Shown: positions 7,748 to 16,842, counted from the stretch's first letter. The stretch: DNA of 64,000 nucleotides from Prauserella endophytica (GCF_005146945.1 NZ_SWMS01000004.1:62001-126000); one strand, 5' to 3'. The notes: generated by a model from the letters alone, not told the origin. Numbers and translations are program-made.

Positions 7748-8293
7748 ATGGAACTGGCGCAAGCGGTGGGCGCGAACGTGCGCAGACTGCGTATACAGGC
7801 GGGGATCTCCCTTGCCGACCTGGCATCGGCCGCCGGCATGAGCAAGACCACTCTGCACGGCATCGAACTGGGCCAGGCCAACCCGACCCTGAGCACACTG
7901 TGGGCATTGGCCACCGCGCTGCGGGTGTCGCTCGGGGAGCTCTTGGACACCGGATCGCCCACTGTCGAGGTGGTCCGTGCCGACGACGACCGCCCGCACG
8001 TCCGAGGAGACGCGGTCAGCGCGCGGCTACTGCACCGCATCCGGCTGCGCGGCACCGTCGAGGTCTACGACATCGAGATCGACCAAGCGGTGCAGAACTC
8101 GGACGCCCACCTGGCCGGAGTGCACGAGTGCCTCGTGCTGTCCAGGGGACGGGTCACCACCGGCCCGGCCGAGTCCCCGATCGAACTGGCCGCGGGCGAC
8201 TCAGTCCACTTCGACGCCGCCCACCCGCATACCTATCAGGGGCACCACCGGAACAACCGCGCCGTGCTGTTGATGCTGCACCCGGAGCAGTGA
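7748..8293 (+). CDS. XRE-family regulator with C-terminal cupin domain
   Basis: 181 residues. The N-terminal XRE helix-turn-helix (about residues 5-60) contains LADLASAAGMSKTTLHGIELGQANPTLSTLW. The C-terminal half is a cupin barrel with a ligand-pocket pattern (GVHECLVLSRGRV, ELAAGDSVHFDAAHPHTYQ). Such proteins sense small metabolites through the cupin and regulate an adjacent enzyme; here the divergent gene is an aminotransferase. The start at 7748 is preferred over the ATG at 7736 because TATGCT sits 7 bases upstream, which implies leaderless translation; the 7736 ATG would lie inside that -10 box. Confidence 0.85.
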   Translation: MELAQAVGANVRRLRIQAGISLADLASAAGMSKTTLHGIELGQANPTLSTLWALATALRVSLGELLDTGSPTVEVVRADDDRPHVRGDAVSARLLHRIRLRGTVEVYDIEIDQAVQNSDAHLAGVHECLVLSRGRVTTGPAESPIELAAGDSVHFDAAHPHTYQGHHRNNRAVLLMLHPEQ

Positions 8294-8439
8294 CGCGAAG
8301 CCGCCCTGCGGGGATCAGCGAACGCTCACCAACCTGCGGTGGGGACCACGGGACCTCGGCCGTCTCCTGTCTCGGTGACCAGACGCTTTCCGGTCTCGGA
8401 CCGGGTCCCAGCGGACACGGTTCCGGGTACAAACCGGGC

Positions 8440-9903
8440 ATGGCTTTGGACACGACGACGCGGGATGTGGTGCTCGACGGCCGGTCGCTGACCGGTGACC
8501 AGGTGATCCAGGTGGCCAGGGGGCACGCCAGGGTGTTGATCGCCGACGCGGGAAGGCACGCGGCCGAGGTGGCGTGGTCCGCCGCCGAGCGGCTGGTCAC
8601 TCGCGGGCCCGTCTACGGCCGCACCACGGGCGTCGGCGCCAACCGCGTGGAAGCCGTTGGGGCCGACGCCAAGAAGGGCCACGGTGTCCGGCTGCTGCGC
8701 AGCCACGCGGGCGGGGTCGGTGACCTGCTCGCCGAGGAGGAGGTGCGGGCGATGCTCGTCGTGCGCCTCAACCAGGTGCTCGCGGGCGGAGCCGGACTGC
8801 GTCCCGGTGTCGCCGACGCGCTCGCGGACGCGCTCAACTCGGGCAGCTATCCCGCGGTGCACGAGTTCGGCGCGATCGGCACGGGCGATCTCACCGCGCT
8901 CTCCGAGACCGGACTGGCACTGCTCGGCGAGCTGCCGTGGCTCGGGACGTCAGCAGGGCCGGAGCCGATCGCACTCGACTCCGGTGACGCGCTGGCGCTC
9001 ATCAGCAGCAACGCCTTGACGATCGGGATCGCCGCGCTCGCCTGGCACGAGGCGCGGCGGCTGCTGGACGCAACCCACGCGGTGGCGGCACTGTCGTTCC
9101 TCGCTGTCGACGGCTCACGCGAGGCCTACGCCGAACGCGTGCACGCGAGCAGGCCACACGCGGGGCAGGTCGAGGCCGCGGCGCGAATGCGAGCCCTGCT
9201 CGGTGCACCGGCGCGCCCACCCGCGCGCCTGCAGGACCCGTTCGGTTTCCGGTGCTTCCCACAGATCCACGGACCCGCTCTCGACGCCGCCGCACAACTG
9301 TCCACAGTGATCGGCGTCGAGATCAACGCGGCGGCGGAGAACCCGCTCATCTCCGCCGAAGACGACACCGCGTACCACCACGGCGGGTTCCACTGCGCGT
9401 ACCTGCGGCACACGCTCGACGGCCTTCGCCTGGCGCTGCTGGACACCGCGCACCTGTCGACGGCCCGGCTGTCGGCGCTGCTGGACCCGCGGTTCACCGG
9501 GCTGCGGCCGTTCCTCGCTCACGGCGAGAGCGGCAGCTCCGGCGTGATGATCCTGGAGTACAGCGCCAACTCCGCGCTCGCGGAGGTGCGGGCGCTCGCC
9601 GCGCCCGCCGGGCTCGGCAACGCCGTGGTGTCGCGCGGACTCGAGGAGCACTCCAGCTTCGCGTTCCAGTCGGCGAGGCAGTCCCTGCGCTCACTGACGG
9701 CACTGCGACTCGTGCTCGCCTGCGAGCTGGTGACCGCGGTGCGGGCGCTACGTCAGCGCGACGTCGTCCCGTCGGCGGCGACTCCGCTGCGCACCGCCTA
9801 CGACCTCGCCGCGGGGAAGCTGAGCGCCGAGATGAGCGATCGCAGGCTGAGCGCGGACGTGGAGCTCGCCGCGACGCTGCTGGAAGACCTCGCCGGGCTC
9901 TGA
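8440..9903 (+). CDS. HAL/PAL-family aromatic amino acid ammonia-lyase-like protein with altered MIO motif
   Basis: 487 residues, the usual length for bacterial histidine/aromatic ammonia-lyases. Conserved family segments are present: the Tyr59 loop VYGRTTGVGANR, SSNALTIG with the active-site Asn, QDPFGFRCFPQ, INAAAENPLI, FHCAYLRH and LEEHSSF. The MIO electrophile normally forms from Ala-Ser-Gly in a GASGDLAPL context; here residues 147-149 read Gly-Thr-Gly (AIGTGDLTAL). Thr in place of the precursor Ser could abolish or change MIO formation, so deaminase activity is uncertain. Related MIO enzymes can be lyases or aminomutases. It stands alone in plus orientation, followed by a convergent LuxR-type gene; the start codon has no strong ribosome site. 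Confidence 0.8.
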   Translation: MALDTTTRDVVLDGRSLTGDQVIQVARGHARVLIADAGRHAAEVAWSAAERLVTRGPVYGRTTGVGANRVEAVGADAKKGHGVRLLRSHAGGVGDLLAEEEVRAMLVVRLNQVLAGGAGLRPGVADALADALNSGSYPAVHEFGAIGTGDLTALSETGLALLGELPWLGTSAGPEPIALDSGDALALISSNALTIGIAALAWHEARRLLDATHAVAALSFLAVDGSREAYAERVHASRPHAGQVEAAARMRALLGAPARPPARLQDPFGFRCFPQIHGPALDAAAQLSTVIGVEINAAAENPLISAEDDTAYHHGGFHCAYLRHTLDGLRLALLDTAHLSTARLSALLDPRFTGLRPFLAHGESGSSGVMILEYSANSALAEVRALAAPAGLGNAVVSRGLEEHSSFAFQSARQSLRSLTALRLVLACELVTAVRALRQRDVVPSAATPLRTAYDLAAGKLSAEMSDRRLSADVELAATLLEDLAGL

Positions 9904-9948
9904 GGTGGGAACCGGTGTGGCTCGCGGGCACCGAACCCGTTCGGCCGT

Positions 9949-10614
9949 TCAGCAGGCCGGGTCCGCGAGCCAGCCCCGGTCGGCGGCCTTGGCGCCCGCC
10001 TGGAACCGGCTGCGCGCGCCGAGCCGGCTCATCAGGCCGGACACCAGGCGGCGCACCGTCCGTACCGAGACGCCGAGGCTCGCCGCGGCGGCCTCGTCGG
10101 TGTAGCCGGCCGAGAGCAGCGTCAGCATCGCCCGCTCGCGCTCGGTCAGCTCCGCCTCTTCCGGAAGGCCGCCGGGCACGAACGGGACCGCCGAGGGCCA
10201 GACCCGTTCGAATAGGGCGACGATCGTGTTCACCACGCTCGGCAGCCGGAACAGCGCGAGATCCGAGGGCTCACCGGGCAGCACGGCCAGCTCGCCGTCG
10301 ATCACCACCGCGTCGGCGGGCGCGTCGGCCACCGTGCGCACGTCGGCCCCGGCCAGCGCGAGGGACCCCAGCCGCATGGCCATCGCGGGGATCGTGCGCG
10401 CCTCGTCAGGGACGAGCACTCGGTAGCGCACCCCCGGCCTCGGGCTGCCCTTGCCCAGCAGGGGAAGCCGGCCGCGAACGGTGTCGGTGAGGCTGGAGAC
10501 GACCAGCACCTCGCGCTTCGCCGAGGCCAGCGTCGCCTCGACCCTGGCGCGGGTGGACAGCGGCGCCGAGTGGCGGTGCAGCACGGCGACCCTGGTCGGC
10601 TGGGTTGCGATCAT
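9949..10614 (-). CDS. LuxR-type HTH regulator with PLD-like sensor domain (paralogue 1)
   Basis: 221 residues. The C-terminal LuxR/NarL helix-turn-helix (about 160-215) reads LTERERAMLTLLSAGYTDEAAAASLGVSVRTVRR. The N-terminal part (RVEATLASAKREVLVVS, GVRYRVLVPDEA, DAVVIDGELAVL) resembles the degenerate phospholipase-D-like effector domain of actinomycete HTH regulators. A strong ribosome site (GGGGAGGAACCGCC) precedes the ATG at 10614. It is a close paralogue of the gene at 12432-13133, on the other side of the beta-helix AAA gene, which indicates tandem duplication. It likely regulates the ESX locus, by context only. Confidence 0.75.
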   Translation of the reverse strand: MIATQPTRVAVLHRHSAPLSTRARVEATLASAKREVLVVSSLTDTVRGRLPLLGKGSPRPGVRYRVLVPDEARTIPAMAMRLGSLALAGADVRTVADAPADAVVIDGELAVLPGEPSDLALFRLPSVVNTIVALFERVWPSAVPFVPGGLPEEAELTERERAMLTLLSAGYTDEAAAASLGVSVRTVRRLVSGLMSRLGARSRFQAGAKAADRGWLADPAC

Positions 10615-10723
10615 GGCGGTTCCTCCCCGTCTGTGGCTCGCCTCCCACCTTCTCGCCACCCGCATGAGGATTCGATGACAAGCAAGTCTCGTGGCTCGGG
10701 CTTGGCCGCAGTGTTGGATTCGG

Positions 10724-10780
10724 CCGCAGTGAAGGCCACCTTGCCTGCGTTGAACGCAGTGAAGGTGGCCTTCACTGCGG
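10724..10780. repeat. Dispersed palindromic hairpin repeat, copy 1, acting as terminator
   Basis: Arms beginning CCGCAGTGAAGGCCACCTT and ending AAGGTGGCCTTCACTGCGG, with an inner CTGCGTT/AACGCAG pair, form a near-complete hairpin. It starts 3 bases past the stop of the beta-helix AAA gene (minus strand). The same AAGGCCACC ... GCGTTnAACGC ... GGTGGCCTT core recurs at 56284-56336 and 57001-57049. It probably serves as a transcription terminator spread as a repeat family. Confidence 0.7.
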
Positions 10781-10782
10781 TC

Positions 10783-12435
10783 TCAAGAGGACTGGATCGC
10801 GTTCAGGACGTCGTCGGCGCGCAGCTCCCTGAGCTCGGTCGCGTCCGGGATGCGGCCCAGCCTGCGCAGACGGCCCGACTGGGCTTTGCGCATCACCTCG
10901 AACAGCCGCCGCGCGTCGCGGGCGTTGCCGAATCCGGGATCTGCCGAGATCCGCCGGAAGTGCTCGGCGAGGGCGGGACCGGACTGCGGGTCCAGCTCGT
11001 AGTCGCCCGCCGTCACCATCCGGCCGATGATGCCCACCAGCTCCTCCGGCGTGTAGTTCTCGAACTCGATCGTCTTGGCGAACCGCGACGACAGGCCGGG
11101 GTTCGCGGCGAGAAACTGCCGCATCTCCGCGGTGTAGCCCGCGACGATCACCGCGATCTCCTCGCGGTGGTCCTCCATCAGCTTCACCAGGGTGTCGATG
11201 GCCTCCTGGCCGAAGTCGCCGCCGCTGCCCGACTGCCGGGACAGCGTGTAGGCCTCGTCGATGAACAGCACGCCGCCGAGGGACTCCTCGAACACCACCG
11301 CCGTCTTCTCAGCGGTGTGGCCGATGTACTGGCCGACCAGATCCCTTCGCGACACCTCGCGGAACCCGCCCTTCGGCAGCACACCGAGCTCGCGCAGGAG
11401 CTTGCCGTAGGTCCGCGCGACCGTGGTCTTACCGGTGCCCGGCGCGCCCGCGAAGATCAGATGATGGCTCAGCGCGCCGGTGGAAAGGCCCGCCCGCGAA
11501 CGCCACGAGTTCACCTGGATCTCGTCGACCAGTGAACGCACCTCGGCCTTGACGCCGGGCAGCCCCACCATGCCGTCGAGGTCCGTGAGCAGGGCGTCCA
11601 GCGGGCTCGATCCACTGAGGACGCTCGTGGGCTCGGCCACGACCTCCGCGGTCGCCGCGGCGTCGAGCCGGATCGCGGGCTCGGCCGTGTTGTCGACGTC
11701 GCACGCCTCGATCAGGCCGCCGCAGTTCGGTCCCACGTCGATGCCCACGCCATGCGCGTCACGCACGGACGTCCGGCGCAGCACGGGTTCGCTGCGGTGG
11801 GCCACCACGATGCCGGCCTGGCCCGTGCGCGAGATCCGGCAGTTCTCCACGGTCGGCCGCGCGTGCTGGTAGACGTAGAGCCCGCGCTGCCCGCACCCGC
11901 TCACCGTGCACGAGCGCAGCACGGGGTCGGCGCCGAGCCCGACGATCAGCCCATCGGCGGCGACGTTGTCGATGGTGACGTTCTCCACCACGCCGGACGT
12001 GCCCTCCAGCACCAGCCCGTGCTCGGCCCCCGTGATGGTGACGTCCCTGATCGTCAGCGGGCCGGGGCCGCGCACCGTCACGGCGGGGCCCCGCTCCGCC
12101 GTCACGGTGGAGCCGGTCAGTGACAGCTCGGCGTTCTCGGCCTGCACGGCCGCCGTGTCCCCGGCGCGCACCGTGAGCCCGTGCACGGCGAGCCCGCCGC
12201 CGCGCGCGAGCAGCACCGGCACGTCGGCGCCGGTGCCGTCGAGCACCACCTCGGCGTCGTCGGCCGCGCGGAGGGTGAGCTCGCGGCCGACGAGCTCCAG
12301 CGTCTCCGCGTAGGTGCCGGCGGTGATCGAGACGCACGAGCCGTCGGGAGCGTCGAGCACGGCATCGCCGATGGTGGCGTAGGCGCCGTGCCTGCCCGGA
12401 GCCACGAGAACGGTGCGCCCGGTCGTGGTAGTCAT
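10783..12435 (-). CDS. Beta-helix/AAA ATPase of the CbxX-EccA family (ESX locus)
   Basis: A 550-residue fusion. Residues about 10-265 are a right-handed parallel beta-helix built of short repeats (ENVTIDNVAADGLIVG, LRSCTVSGCGQRGLYV and similar). Residues about 285-550 are an AAA module of the CbxX/CfqX/EccA type with Walker A GAPGTGKT (about 329-336), Walker B GGVLFIDEAYTL and the arginine-containing GLSSRF. EccA proteins are cytosolic ATPases that escort or disassemble ESX substrates; the beta-helix replaces the usual TPR arm and may be the substrate-binding part. The ATG at 12435 overlaps the upstream gene's stop (ATGA). It is the last gene of the minus-strand run that starts with EccE. Confidence 0.85.
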   Translation of the reverse strand: MTTTTGRTVLVAPGRHGAYATIGDAVLDAPDGSCVSITAGTYAETLELVGRELTLRAADDAEVVLDGTGADVPVLLARGGGLAVHGLTVRAGDTAAVQAENAELSLTGSTVTAERGPAVTVRGPGPLTIRDVTITGAEHGLVLEGTSGVVENVTIDNVAADGLIVGLGADPVLRSCTVSGCGQRGLYVYQHARPTVENCRISRTGQAGIVVAHRSEPVLRRTSVRDAHGVGIDVGPNCGGLIEACDVDNTAEPAIRLDAAATAEVVAEPTSVLSGSSPLDALLTDLDGMVGLPGVKAEVRSLVDEIQVNSWRSRAGLSTGALSHHLIFAGAPGTGKTTVARTYGKLLRELGVLPKGGFREVSRRDLVGQYIGHTAEKTAVVFEESLGGVLFIDEAYTLSRQSGSGGDFGQEAIDTLVKLMEDHREEIAVIVAGYTAEMRQFLAANPGLSSRFAKTIEFENYTPEELVGIIGRMVTAGDYELDPQSGPALAEHFRRISADPGFGNARDARRLFEVMRKAQSGRLRRLGRIPDATELRELRADDVLNAIQSS

Positions 12436-13133
12436 CGGCTCGCCCCCTCGCTCAGCCAGCCGCGGTCGGCGGCCTTGACGCCCGCCTGGAACCGGCTGCG
12501 CGCGCCCAGGCGGTTCATGAGGCTCGACACCATGCGGCGCACGGTCCGCACGGACACGCCGAGCGCGGCCGCGGCCGACTCGTCGGTGCGGCCGTCGGCG
12601 AGCAGCGTGAGGAGCTCGCGGTCGCGGGCGGCCGGTCCGCCAGCCTGCGGTGGGTCGCCGGGGATCACCGGCACCGCCGAGGGCCAGAGGCGTTCGACCA
12701 GCTCCGTGACCGTCTCGACCACGCTCGGCAGCTGGAGCACGGCGAGGTCGTCGCCGCTCGGCAGTACGGCGACCGCGCGGTCCACCACCAGCGCCTCGAT
12801 GGGCACCGCGGGCATCGTGCGGACCTCCGCGCCCGCCCGTGCGAGGTGTCCGAGCCGCCGCGCGGGTTCGGCCAGTGTGCGCGCGTGGTCGGGGAACAAC
12901 ACGCGGTAGCGCACCCCGCGCCGCAGGTTGGCGTGGTCGATCCGGCGGAACGTCGCGACCGGGTCGCCGGGCGTGCCGGACAGCGGGCTGACGACCAGCA
13001 CCTCTCGCTGTGCCGAGGCCAGCTTCGCGGCCACCCGCGCGTGCCGCGACGCCAGCGGGCACGCCGACTGTCCACGGAGGACCGGAAGCCGGGGCGGCGC
13101 CTCGCGACGGTCGAGCGGGGACTGGGTGATCAT
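12432..13133 (-). CDS. LuxR-type HTH regulator with PLD-like sensor domain (paralogue 2)
   Basis: 233 residues, same architecture as the 9949-10614 protein: N-terminal degenerate PLD-like domain (AKLASAQREVLVVSPLS, GVRYRVLFPDHA, EALVVDRAVAVLPS) and C-terminal LuxR helix-turn-helix (AAALGVSVRTVRRMVSSLMNRLGARSRFQAG). The ending FQAG(A/V)KAADRGWL is shared almost word for word with its paralogue. GGAGGGAACCC gives a clear ribosome site before the ATG at 13133. It sits between EccE and the EccA-like gene with ATGA overlaps on both sides, so it is made from the same message as the secretion machinery. Confidence 0.75.
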   Translation of the reverse strand: MITQSPLDRREAPPRLPVLRGQSACPLASRHARVAAKLASAQREVLVVSPLSGTPGDPVATFRRIDHANLRRGVRYRVLFPDHARTLAEPARRLGHLARAGAEVRTMPAVPIEALVVDRAVAVLPSGDDLAVLQLPSVVETVTELVERLWPSAVPVIPGDPPQAGGPAARDRELLTLLADGRTDESAAAALGVSVRTVRRMVSSLMNRLGARSRFQAGVKAADRGWLSEGASR

Positions 13134-14392
13134 GGGTTCCCTCCGATCGGCAACGACGCGGCCACGGCCGGTGCGTGCTGGTTGTCCATTCGTTCGAGCC
13201 GCAGTCCTGGCAGGTGCATCCGCAGCAGCCGCTCGGCGGCCGCGTCGGCCGCGGCGTCGGTGGTGGCCGCGATCCGCAGCACGGCGGCGTGCTCGGGCGC
13301 GGTGATCGCGATCGTGCAGGCGGTGCCGGGCACTGCGGCCAGCAACCGGTGCAGCGCCTGGATCCTGGCCTGCACCGGGCGTGCTCCGAGGCCGGTCAGC
13401 CGGATGCCGACCTGTGTGATCGGCCCTGCCCGCCAGTGCCGCCGCTCCTCGCGGATCGTGCCCCTTCCCGGGCCGGTGTGGGTGAGCGCGACCAGCGTCG
13501 AGAGCAGCTCGGGCTCGGTCAGCGCGGTCGCGCCGAGCCCGGCCCTGCGGAGCTTGCGGTGCAGCCTGCGCACGGTGTTGTTGAGCGCGACGAGCAGCTC
13601 GGCGTCGTCGGCGAAGTTCGGTTCGCGCAGTGCCCGCACGGCCAGCCACGCGCGGGTGTGGTCGGTCTGTTGCGGACCGCGGTGCAGCACGAGCTGCAGG
13701 CGGATCGCGGGCAGCGCGGGGGAGGGCTCACCGGTGTCCGCGAGCAGTGCCCCGGACAGCGCGAGCTGGGCGAGCACGGCCGGACCGGTGTCGACTGGGC
13801 GCAGCACGGCGACGAGCTCCTCGGTGCGGCTCACCACGCCCGAGGACGTCCCGGCGAGCTCGACGGTTCGCGCGGCCGAGCCGGGCGCGAGTGCCCGCAG
13901 CAGCAGGTGACCGGCCTCGGCGTCGGGCAGGTCGCGCTGACGCCGCCGGAGCAGCAACCGCGCCCGCTCGGTCAGCTCCTCGGAGAGCCAGCGGCCCCGG
14001 TACCGCAGCGCGGTCCACGACAGCAGTGTCGCCGAGGCCAGCAGCAGTGCCGTCACCACCGGCCATGGCCTGCCGATCGCGAGGAACGCCAGCACGAGCG
14101 CGAGCTGCCAGCACACGATGCGCAGCACGGGCAGGTCGAGGGACTCCCGCTGCCGAGGCCGCTCCCGCGGTGGTTCGGCGGGAAGTCCGGTGTGGACGGT
14201 CTCCGGTGCCGGGGAGTCGTTCCGGGTCTGGGGCCGCCGCTCGGTCTTCGGCTGTGGTGTGGAGGGGCGCGGTCGCGCCGCGACGGTCCGCGTGGCCGCC
14301 GCGACGGTCGCGACGGGCCGCGCGGCGGCACCCGGAGCGGCCACCGGCCGGGCCTCCGCGGCGACGGACTGCTGTTGCTGCTGCGCGGTCAT
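13130..14392 (-). CDS. eccE: Type VII secretion protein EccE
   Basis: 420 residues. A Gln/Ala/Pro-rich N-terminal tail leads to two membrane helices (about residues 93-135, including LALVLAFLAIGRPWPVVTALLLASATLLSWTALRYRGRWLSEE), the hallmark of EccE, then a soluble domain with RDLPDAEAGHLLLRAL. EccE sits at the periphery of the ESX inner-membrane complex together with EccB, C and D. The ATG at 14392 has GAGGGA upstream; an in-frame GTG at 14407 lacks one. The stop overlaps the next gene. It lies about 11 kb from EccD/EccB and 25 kb from EccC, so the apparatus is split over several transcription units. Confidence 0.85.
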   Translation of the reverse strand: MTAQQQQQSVAAEARPVAAPGAAARPVATVAAATRTVAARPRPSTPQPKTERRPQTRNDSPAPETVHTGLPAEPPRERPRQRESLDLPVLRIVCWQLALVLAFLAIGRPWPVVTALLLASATLLSWTALRYRGRWLSEELTERARLLLRRRQRDLPDAEAGHLLLRALAPGSAARTVELAGTSSGVVSRTEELVAVLRPVDTGPAVLAQLALSGALLADTGEPSPALPAIRLQLVLHRGPQQTDHTRAWLAVRALREPNFADDAELLVALNNTVRRLHRKLRRAGLGATALTEPELLSTLVALTHTGPGRGTIREERRHWRAGPITQVGIRLTGLGARPVQARIQALHRLLAAVPGTACTIAITAPEHAAVLRIAATTDAAADAAAERLLRMHLPGLRLERMDNQHAPAVAASLPIGGNP

Positions 14393-14403
14393 GGCCGGTT
14401 CCC

Positions 14404-16120
14404 TCACGCCACCCGCACCGCGGGGGTGCCGAGACCGGCCGGTGCGCAGGTCCGGCAGCGTGCGTAGTGGCGAACGAGCCGGTGACCGCGGTAGCGCTCA
14501 CCCGGCAGCGCGTCGAGCAGGCTCACGTCCACGAGTGCCTCCAGGGTGGGTCGCACGGCTTCTGCCGTGCTGCCGAGCGCGCGGGCCGCGGTGGTCAGGC
14601 CGAACTCGTCGGGCAGCTCGCCGAGCGCGGACAGCGCCGCGCGCACGGCCGAGGGCAGCGCCGCGAGGACACTCGCCAGCGCGCGCCGGTAACCGCAGGC
14701 CAGCACCCGGCACGCGCCGCCGCGGAACTCGTGGGCGAGCGAGCTCGGTGTCCACTCGGGACGCGTGTGCAGCTTTGCCGCCACGTCCCGCAACGCCGCC
14801 GGTATCCCACCGCACTGGCGGACGATCGACCCGACGGACCCGGTCACGTCGTCGCGGGCGAACCCCTCCGGTGCCGCCGCGTGGAAGAACGCCGCCGCGT
14901 CCTGCTCTCCGAACGGGCGCAGGCCGATCCGGACGGCGCCGTCGACGTGCCAGTCCCGGTGGCGGGTGGTGACGAGCGTCAGGCTGGAGCTGCCCGAGGG
15001 CAGCAGCGGTTCGACCTGGCCGCCGCCCTCGGCGTCGTCGAGCACCAGCAGCACCCGGCGTCCCGCCAGCTCCGAGCGCCACAGCGCGGCCAGCTCGCCC
15101 GGAGCGGCCCCGGTGCCGGGGGTGCCGATGCCGCGCAGCAGCCGGGCGAGCACGTCGGCCGGGTCCCGATACGCGCGCAGGTCCACGAAGAACTGACCGT
15201 CGGGAAACGCGTCGGCAAGGCCGTGTGCCGCGTGCACCGCGAGGGCGGTCTTGCCGACACCGGCAAGGCCGTCCACCAGCACCACACCGTCGCGTGCCCG
15301 GCGGATCGTGGCGAGTTCGGCCGCGCGGCCGGTGAAGTGTGCCGGGTCGCGGGGCATCTCCCGGCGCGGCCCGCAGGTCTCGCCGCTCGCGTCCCGGTAC
15401 GCCGAGGCGAGCGCCCGGCCTGGACGCACCCCGAGCTCGGTGGCCAGCACGTGCCTCGCCCTGCCGTACGCGCGCAACGCCTCCGCGCCTGCCCAGCGCG
15501 TGCAGTGCGCGCACCAGGCTCGCCCATGGCCCTTCGCGCAACGGATCGTCCTCGGTGAGCGCCTTGAGGGTGTGCACGGCCTCGGCGGTGCGGCCGAGCG
15601 CGAGCTGCGCCTCGGCGAGCTCCTCACGCAGCTGGTGCCGCAGCTCGACGAGCCTGCCCACCTCGCAGTCGGCACCCGCGACGCCCTCGAAGGGCTGTCC
15701 TCGCCACAACGCGAGCGCCGCCTCGAACGCGCCGACCGCGGCCGTCAGCTCACCGGTCTCGGCCGCCGCCCTTGCCGCGGCGGCGTGCTCGGCGGCCCGG
15801 TGCGCGTCCACCTCTCCCTGCCGCAGGCGCAGCCGGTACCGGCCCGGCGCGCTCTCGATCCTCGGCTCGCCTTCGTCGGGGACGAGCACGGGCAGCAGCC
15901 GCCGCAGCCGCCACACGTATGTCTTCAGGTTCGCCTCGGCGGAGGCGGGCGGCGCGGCCGCTTCGTGCCATGTCGCGTCGATCAGCTCGGCGCTGCTGAC
16001 CCACGCGTTAGGGTGCAGCAACAGCGTCGCCAGCACGGTCGCGGCCTTGCCGTGGCCGAGCCGGTGTACCTCGCCGTCGCGGCCGTGCACCTCCAACGGC
16101 CCCAGAACACGGAAGAGCAT
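14404..16120 (-). pseudogene. SARP/NB-ARC regulator split by a frameshift
   Basis: The N-terminal half (from the ATG at 16120, MLFRVLGPLEV) is a normal SARP: OmpR-like winged helix and activation domain through LVRALHALGR. The frame then breaks at about 15487; the continuation AEALRAYGRARHVLATELGVRPG, an NB-ARC ATPase with P-loop GLAGVGKTALAV and the C-terminus ending ...CAPAGLGTPAVRVA at 14404 lie in the shifted frame. Homologues have one residue between the Arg and the AEAL segment, so two bases appear to be missing from a CGCGCG-like run. All domains are otherwise well preserved, so this is either a very recent mutation or a sequencing error. Divergent from the response regulator at 16156 and upstream of EccE, so it is a candidate activator of the ESX locus. 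Confidence 0.75.
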
Positions 16121-16155
16121 GGCAGCAACGATCGCGGCACGAACATGAGGTTCCG

Positions 16156-16842
16156 ATGACAGCGACAGCACGAGTGCTGGTGGTCGAGGACAACGAGGAC
16201 CTGCGCGTGGCGGTGACCACCGAGCTCGCGGCCCATGGCTTCCTGGTCGACGAGGCTGAGGACCTGGCGACGGCCGACGCCGTGCTCACCGGTGCCGACC
16301 ACGACTGCGTGGTGTTCGACCGGATGCTGCCGGACGGTGACGCCGCCACGTACGTCTACCAGCGCAGGCAGCGGGGCTGGGCGGTGCCCGTGCTGTTCCT
16401 GACCGCGCGCGACACCGTCGCCGACCGCGTCGCGGGCTTCGAGCACGGCGGCGACGACTACCTGGTGAAACCGTTTGCGGTCGCCGAGATGACCGCCAGG
16501 GTCTCCGCGCTGTGCCGCCGTTCCGCGGACCGGCGGCCGCCGGTGCTGCACCACGCCGATCTCGAGCTCGACAGCGCACGCAGGCAGGTCCGCAGGGCGG
16601 GTGTCCTGCTCACGTTGAGCGACAAGGAGTTCGCCGTCCTTGAGTACCTGATGGCGCGCCCCGAACAGGCCGTCACCCGCACCGAGCTGATCGAGCACTG
16701 CTGGGACACCAGCGCCGACCCGATGTCCAACGTGGTCGACGTCGTGGTGCGCAGGCTCAGGGCGAAGCTACGGGAACCGGAGCTGATCCACACGGTGCGC
16801 GGCGTCGGGTACCGCCTCGACGGTGGGCGGAGTGGTTCATGA
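16156..16842 (+). CDS. OmpR/PhoB-family response regulator
   Basis: 228 residues. The receiver domain (about 6-118) has the acidic pair VVEDNED, the phospho-acceptor Asp in CVVFDRMLPDG, Thr in LFLTARD and Lys in YLVKPF. The C-terminal winged helix (about 130-225) has LTLSDKEFAVLEYLMARPEQAVTRTELIEHCW and HTVRGVGYRLD. Partnered with the histidine kinase that starts at 16839 by ATGA overlap. The divergent SARP and the surrounding ESX genes suggest that this pair responds to an envelope signal and controls secretion; no direct evidence. Confidence 0.92.
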   Translation: MTATARVLVVEDNEDLRVAVTTELAAHGFLVDEAEDLATADAVLTGADHDCVVFDRMLPDGDAATYVYQRRQRGWAVPVLFLTARDTVADRVAGFEHGGDDYLVKPFAVAEMTARVSALCRRSADRRPPVLHHADLELDSARRQVRRAGVLLTLSDKEFAVLEYLMARPEQAVTRTELIEHCWDTSADPMSNVVDVVVRRLRAKLREPELIHTVRGVGYRLDGGRSGS

